This document shows, piece after piece, positions 52,801 to 58,800 of a stretch of 64,000 nucleotides of DNA (the first letter of the stretch is position 1; every line of letters begins with the position of its first letter). Below the pieces are notes generated by a model. The model worked only from the letters and a program-made list of their open reading frames with translations. It did no database searches and was not told where the DNA came from. The position numbers were made by a program, and so were the translations under genes. Location of the stretch: positions 223,095,234-223,159,233 of the forward strand of contig OY757010.1 of NCBI GenBank assembly GCA_963580285.1, written 5' to 3'. Source of the DNA: Lucinisca nassula. Taxonomy: Eukaryota; Mollusca; Bivalvia; Lucinida; Lucinidae.

Positions 52801-55800
52801 ACCTGACACCCCTAAATTTTGAAATGGACTCTGGCTATATATAAGGAGGAAGATTCCATTTGGTAGAAAAAAGGTTAAGTAATTGTACAGCCTTCTAAAT
52901 GTGTATGAAGAAACTTTCAATCAAGTGGCATCAATATACAAACAAGTTTCTGAGTATTAACCAATCAAACTATTTGATATAATGTGTTCATTTAAATTTG
53001 CAAACTGAATGACAAACAGTGTAGACCTTGATCAGATGGCTTCTGAAGAAGCCATCTGATCAAGGTCTACACTGTTTGTCACTGCTCTGGATCTTCAATG
53101 TTTGCAGAGGTAGGGGTTATCCTGTTCAGTGGGATAAGGCTTCTTCAGATGCAATCTGCTCTGGATCTTCAATGTTTGCAGAGGTAGGGGTTATCCTGTT
53201 CAGTGGGATAAGGCTTCTTCAGATGCAATCTGCTCTGGATCTTCAATGTTTGCAGAGGTAGGGGTTATCCTGTTCAGTGGGATAAGGCTTCTTCAGATGC
53301 AATCTGCTCTGGATCTTCAATGTTTGCAGAGGTAGGGGTTATCCTGTTCAGTGGGATAAGGCTTCTTCAGAAGCCATCTGCTCTGGATCTTCAATGTTTG
53401 CAAAGGTAGGGGTTATCCTGTTCAGTGGAATAAGGCTTCTTTAGATGCAATCTGCTCTGGATCTTCTATGTTTGCAAAGGTAGGGGTTATCCTGTTCAGT
53501 GGGATAAGGGTTCTTCAGAAGCCATTTGCTATGGATCTTCAATGTTTGCAAAGGTAGGGGTTGTCCTGTTCAGCGGGATAAGGGTTAAAGGATACTTTCT
53601 CTTATTTAAAATGTACATGTAATTATTTGTTCATGAAGAAACAAGAAACATTATCCCAGAGTTGTCTTTCTTATTCTACATTATCTGCAGCTAAGGTTTG
53701 TTGCCCTTTAATGACTGTTTAACAAAACAAAGAGCTTGCTGTTCATGGTGAAAGATCAAGGGCGAAGAAACTGTAGTTTTCTGACACAATCCACTCACTA
53801 TGTGCCAATGTGTGTGTGTGTGTGTGTTTGAATTTTATATCCTACCAACATATGGAGACAGAATTCAGTTTAAAGACTCTAAAGTCAAGCACTGAATCAA
53901 ATTCACAACTCTATGTGCAAGCAGGGTGCAGTTGTTCAAAGCATTGTAAGCTAGCTTAAAGTTTACACAGAAAACAGGATTTGACATTTCATGCAAATTG
54001 TCTCCTGAAATGTCATATCCTTTTTTCTGGGAAAAATGTCAACATTTTTTCGTCTGCTGAATTAGCCCAGAGAATGGTAAGGTACAAGAAGAGATGTGCT
54101 TATAAGGTGTAAACTGGGTTGAGCATACCCAACATAGAGGGAAATACCATAATGATCCTTAATATTGGGACAGATAGGCCAAAGCAGACAATGCAGACCC
54201 AGATCAGCAGTTTTTGGACTTCTTGCTGCTCCTTCAAACAAATTTGTTGAAATTTTAGGAGAATGCTAAAAAGTCCTCAGGGTCTCCGAATTTTTAGGAT
54301 TTTTACAGTAGGAGATATTTTTTGACAGAGTTGTCATCCCTGAAACTGTACCAAATCTTGCTTAGAAAAAAAATCAAAGTATCATCAGCTGAGATATAAA
54401 TTAAAAATGAAATATAATTATGTACCTCTTTAGTATATGCCAACGTTTGTTCAGTCTGCTGTAGCCTGTGTGTTTTATCTGACAATTCACGTCGTAATGT
54501 ATCAGTTTGTTTCTCCCACTCATTAGCCTGACCAGACTTATTTTCTGCTCTTTCTTGAAGCTGAAATATATTAGTTTATTAGCTGATTTATTTGACAACA
54601 TAAAGATATATATATTTTTCTTGTTAAGTTACCAAGCACAATGAGATTAACAATATCAATCAATCAATCCAAAATAGTCAAATATTTATACTATCCCACC
54701 CCATACCATCCTTTCCATCTTGTTTCAATAGAAATTGTTGAACTATTCTCTCCTATTCCTTCAGTAATCTTATAGAAACAAATGTTTCCTCTAACATTTG
54801 AACTAAAATATTTTCAATCCATTTTGTACCAGAAACCCCAAAACGGGTACCCGGGTAAACAGTGCAGGCCAAGATCAGACGCTGCAGAATGTGGCATCTG
54901 ATCAGGGCCTCCACTGTTTGCTTGAAGTTCAATCATTTTCCAAATCAATTTTGAAGAAAACACAACCTGATACCCCTAAATTTAATGGACTCCTGATATA
55001 TATAAGAAGGAAGATTCCATTTGGTACAAAAAAGGGTTAAGGGAAACCTGTATTCAAAATTGTCATTTGGGGAGGTAAATAGGTAGTTAATGGTCAAAAA
55101 TTTCGTTTTATGGTGATGCACCAGCAGAGCCGTAAAACTGAATTTGCGACTAGAAAACAGATGATTTAACTTCCCAAATGACAATTTCAAATACAGTCGT
55201 TCCCATTCTAATGCACTTATTCCCTTGTTTTGTGGAAAAAATTCCCAAAATGGCAAGCACAGTCAGCTGTGTAAACCCACATACCAACAAATGAAATGGA
55301 ATGTTACATGATGATGTCCGGTTTCTGACAGTATATCGCAGAATATACCATCAATTTTTTTTGACGTTATCCAGTGAGACATTGCGTTACATATGCAAAT
55401 GCATTAGAACTGGTTTTGTCACAATGATCAATTTCTTAAGAGGTCCATAGCCCACTATCACATCTCCAAATTCCTAGATCCCCACTGTATCTATGTGATA
55501 GCTGGTAATTCCTGCCTTCACTTACCTACCTTGGTAGATTATGATTAGCTTATAGGTTCATGATCAATCTTACACAACTGTGTCAATTGGGCCCCGCCCA
55601 TAGGGGCTTGAAGAAATATATGGGCTGCACGATGCTTCCACGCAGAGCTAAATCCGACCCACACACGAGTACTGGTAAACTGCTTAGAGGATCTAAGCCA
55701 ACCCAGGCAAAGCGGTGCAGTCTGACTGTCCATGCTTATAAACCCTATTGGTTTCATTGGGCGACAGGGCTTGAGATGTCATTTCATCTCAAAGTCTGGT

Positions 55801-58800
55801 AAAAGTCCCACAAAATTGGAAGCAACATCTCCAAAATGACCTTTACAGTGTTGAAAGGGAAGTTAAACCTAAAAACAAACAAACAAAAGCAATTGTGTCA
55901 AGGAGTACACTCTCTGGCTCAGTGGTTAGAGCATTGGACTTTCACCTGTGTGGCTTGGGTTCACATCCCACACTCGAGCAGGGATTTTTTTCAGCTATGC
56001 TTCACTCCTTTAATATGTCAGAAGACTTATAATTTTGTGTTGATTTTTTGTTGTTTTGGTTTCATGGCCCTTTCAAGATTATTCCACTTGTTTTGAGTGA
56101 GTGTTTGAGTTTTACATCCCACCAACAGCTAAGGTCATACGGAGATGGGACCTCGGTTTAAAGACTCATCCGAAAGTCTGTACACTTGTTTTGAGCTGAT
56201 GATCACTCAGACATGGGCGATAACCGTAGTACACAGAGAAAAACCAACTGGCCTTCCGTTGCAGAACCTTGTGTCTCATATATGAACTGAGCAAGGTTTG
56301 AAACTAAGTGGGAGAGATCTTATGATTGAGAGTCAGCCCTTTCACCCACTAAGCCAAAAAGGCCTACCATAAGACTTACAATATCAATCTGTTTCTGGTA
56401 GTCCTTGCACTGGTCTTGATGTATCTGCTGAATTCTCTCCCCTTCCTCCTTCACCTGAGATACCATGATACCTTTCTCTCGTATCTCTTTATGTAGTGCC
56501 TGAGCCTCCTCCTCATGTGCTAGTACCTCACTCTCAAGTTGTTTGATTCTCGAGGCTTGGTGAGCACACTGTGAGCTCTTTTCTTCTAGTTCTGCTGCTA
56601 CTTGTGTCACCTGAGAGGATTTTTGTCGAAGCTGAAAAGTAAACATGGAGCTTCTTAAGGGGAATGGATACACCTTCAGGGGAGGCAACTCCTTTAAAAG
56701 TATTTTTGTCTCCTATGCCAACAGGGGTCAACTCTTAAAGGAAAGAATTAACAGGGGTCAACTCTTAAAGGAAAGAATTTGCTCCGCCGGAGTGGAGCGC
56801 TGTGGTAAAGTATCGGCCTCGGGATCGAGAGGTACCGGGTTCAAACCCCACGAGCTGCAAGTGCTGTTTCCTTGAGCAAGAGACTTTATCCACATTGCGT
56901 AGTACTGGTTTCTACCCAGGAAAAGAGGGCCACATGGAAGATTAGTACTAGTTTACTAAATGTGCTACCCTCTATAAATAAGGTCGATTATTATTAATAA
57001 TAATAAATAAATAAATAATAATAATAATAAGGTCGATTATTATTTAAGAGTAGACCCTTTTTCAGTGGGATAGCATTTACAGAAAAGCGAACAGGCCCCG
57101 AATGTTGTCTCCCTTTGAAAAATGGCGGAAAAATCTGCAAGGTATATCCATTCCCTTAATTATGTAAACATAGATAAGGTAGGTAATTGGTGATAACTAA
57201 AGGAAAGTTTTTTCTTATTTCTCCATATAAACGTATGTTATGGATATTCATGTGGACTGTCTCTATGATGCCGTTCTAGTAAATACCCATAACACAAAGA
57301 TTTTTATGGAGAATTGACAATTATTCCTCAATTATCATCGAATATTTGATGTGCAACAGTTTATCTTATTTATTTATTTGTTCCAGCAGATAAGAAAAGG
57401 GCACACCCTAAACTCTTTATAACACTATTGTTGGGGTCCAATGCAGGAACTTTGTTAGTTAAACAACTGTATTATATCCAAACAAAAATATATAGTTTAT
57501 TCAGAAAAATGACCATTTATGGCCATTTTGTATATAATCTTCATATTTTTGGCATCAATCTTTAAACCACATTATAGCTAAGACCATGTTATAATTAACA
57601 GTGTTATAATGAGGTTGTGATGTATTTATTCACTGTGCAGTGTCAAATGTGCAAAGCCCCCAGAGCCTTTGCTGAGCACAGACATGAACAGAAGACGTTT
57701 CAGGGTATTTTGTACAAGAACTAATGCTTCTAGCCTATCAGTTGGCTGAGCACATGCATTTCAAGAACACAAATAGTAGATGCTGAGGACTCTTTTCTCA
57801 TGTGCCAGCTATTGTATGTTCTTACTTATTCATTGCATCTGCAATTATCAATCAATGGCCAGTATTTGTGGTCATGGGAAAATAATACTTGCATAAAAGC
57901 AGTTGCCTCTATCTCAGTCAGTCTATCTCTTTGCCTCTATCTCAGTCAGTCTATATCTTTGCCTCTATCTCAGTCAGTCTATATCTTTGCCTCTATCTCA
58001 GTCAGTCTATCTCTTTGCCTCTATCTCAGTAAGTCTATCTCTTTGCCTCTATCTCAGTCAGTCTATTTTTTTCTTTGCCTCTATCTCAGTCAGTCTATAT
58101 CTTTGCCTCTATCTCAGTCAGTCTATCTCTTTGCCTCTATCTCAGTCAGTCTATCTCTTTGCCTCTATCTCAGTCAGTCTATCTCTTTGCCTCTATCTCA
58201 GTCAGTCTATCTCTTTGCCTCTATCTCAGTCAGTCTATTTCTTTGCCTCTATCTCAGTCAGTCTATCTCTTTGCCTCTATCTCAGTCAGTCTATTTCTTT
58301 GCCTCTATCTCAGTCAGTCTATATCTTTGCCTCTATCTCAGTCAGTCTATCTCTTTGCCTCTATCTCAGTCAGTCTATCTCTTTGCCTCTATCTCAGTCA
58401 GTCTATCTCTTTGCCTCTATCTCAGTCAGTCTATCTCTTTGCCTCTATCTCAGTCAGTCTATTTCTTTGCCTCTATCTCAGTCAGTCTATCTCTTTGCCT
58501 CTATCTCAGTCAGTCTATTTCTTTGCCTCTATCTCAGTCAGTCTATATCTTTGCCTCTATCTCAGTCAGTCTATCTCTTTGCCTCTATCTCAGTCAGTCT
58601 ATCTCTTTACTGGATGTCTTAAGGCTTTGCATGCTGGTTTTTTGCAGCAGGTGACATTTTGAAATATTTTTCTAATTTTTCCCAGAAAACAGGACTTGAC
58701 ATCGCATGCAAATTGTCTCCTATACATCGCATGCAAATTGTCTCCATATGAAACAATTTGCATGCAATGTCAAGTCCTGTTTTCTGGGAAAAATACCACC

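Noticed and set aside
57800..58662. Three overlapping plus-strand open frames of SLSLCLYLSQSI repeats
   Set aside because: The 28-bp unit has no stop in any plus frame, so all frames stay open and yield the same peptide cyclically; no splice or start context.
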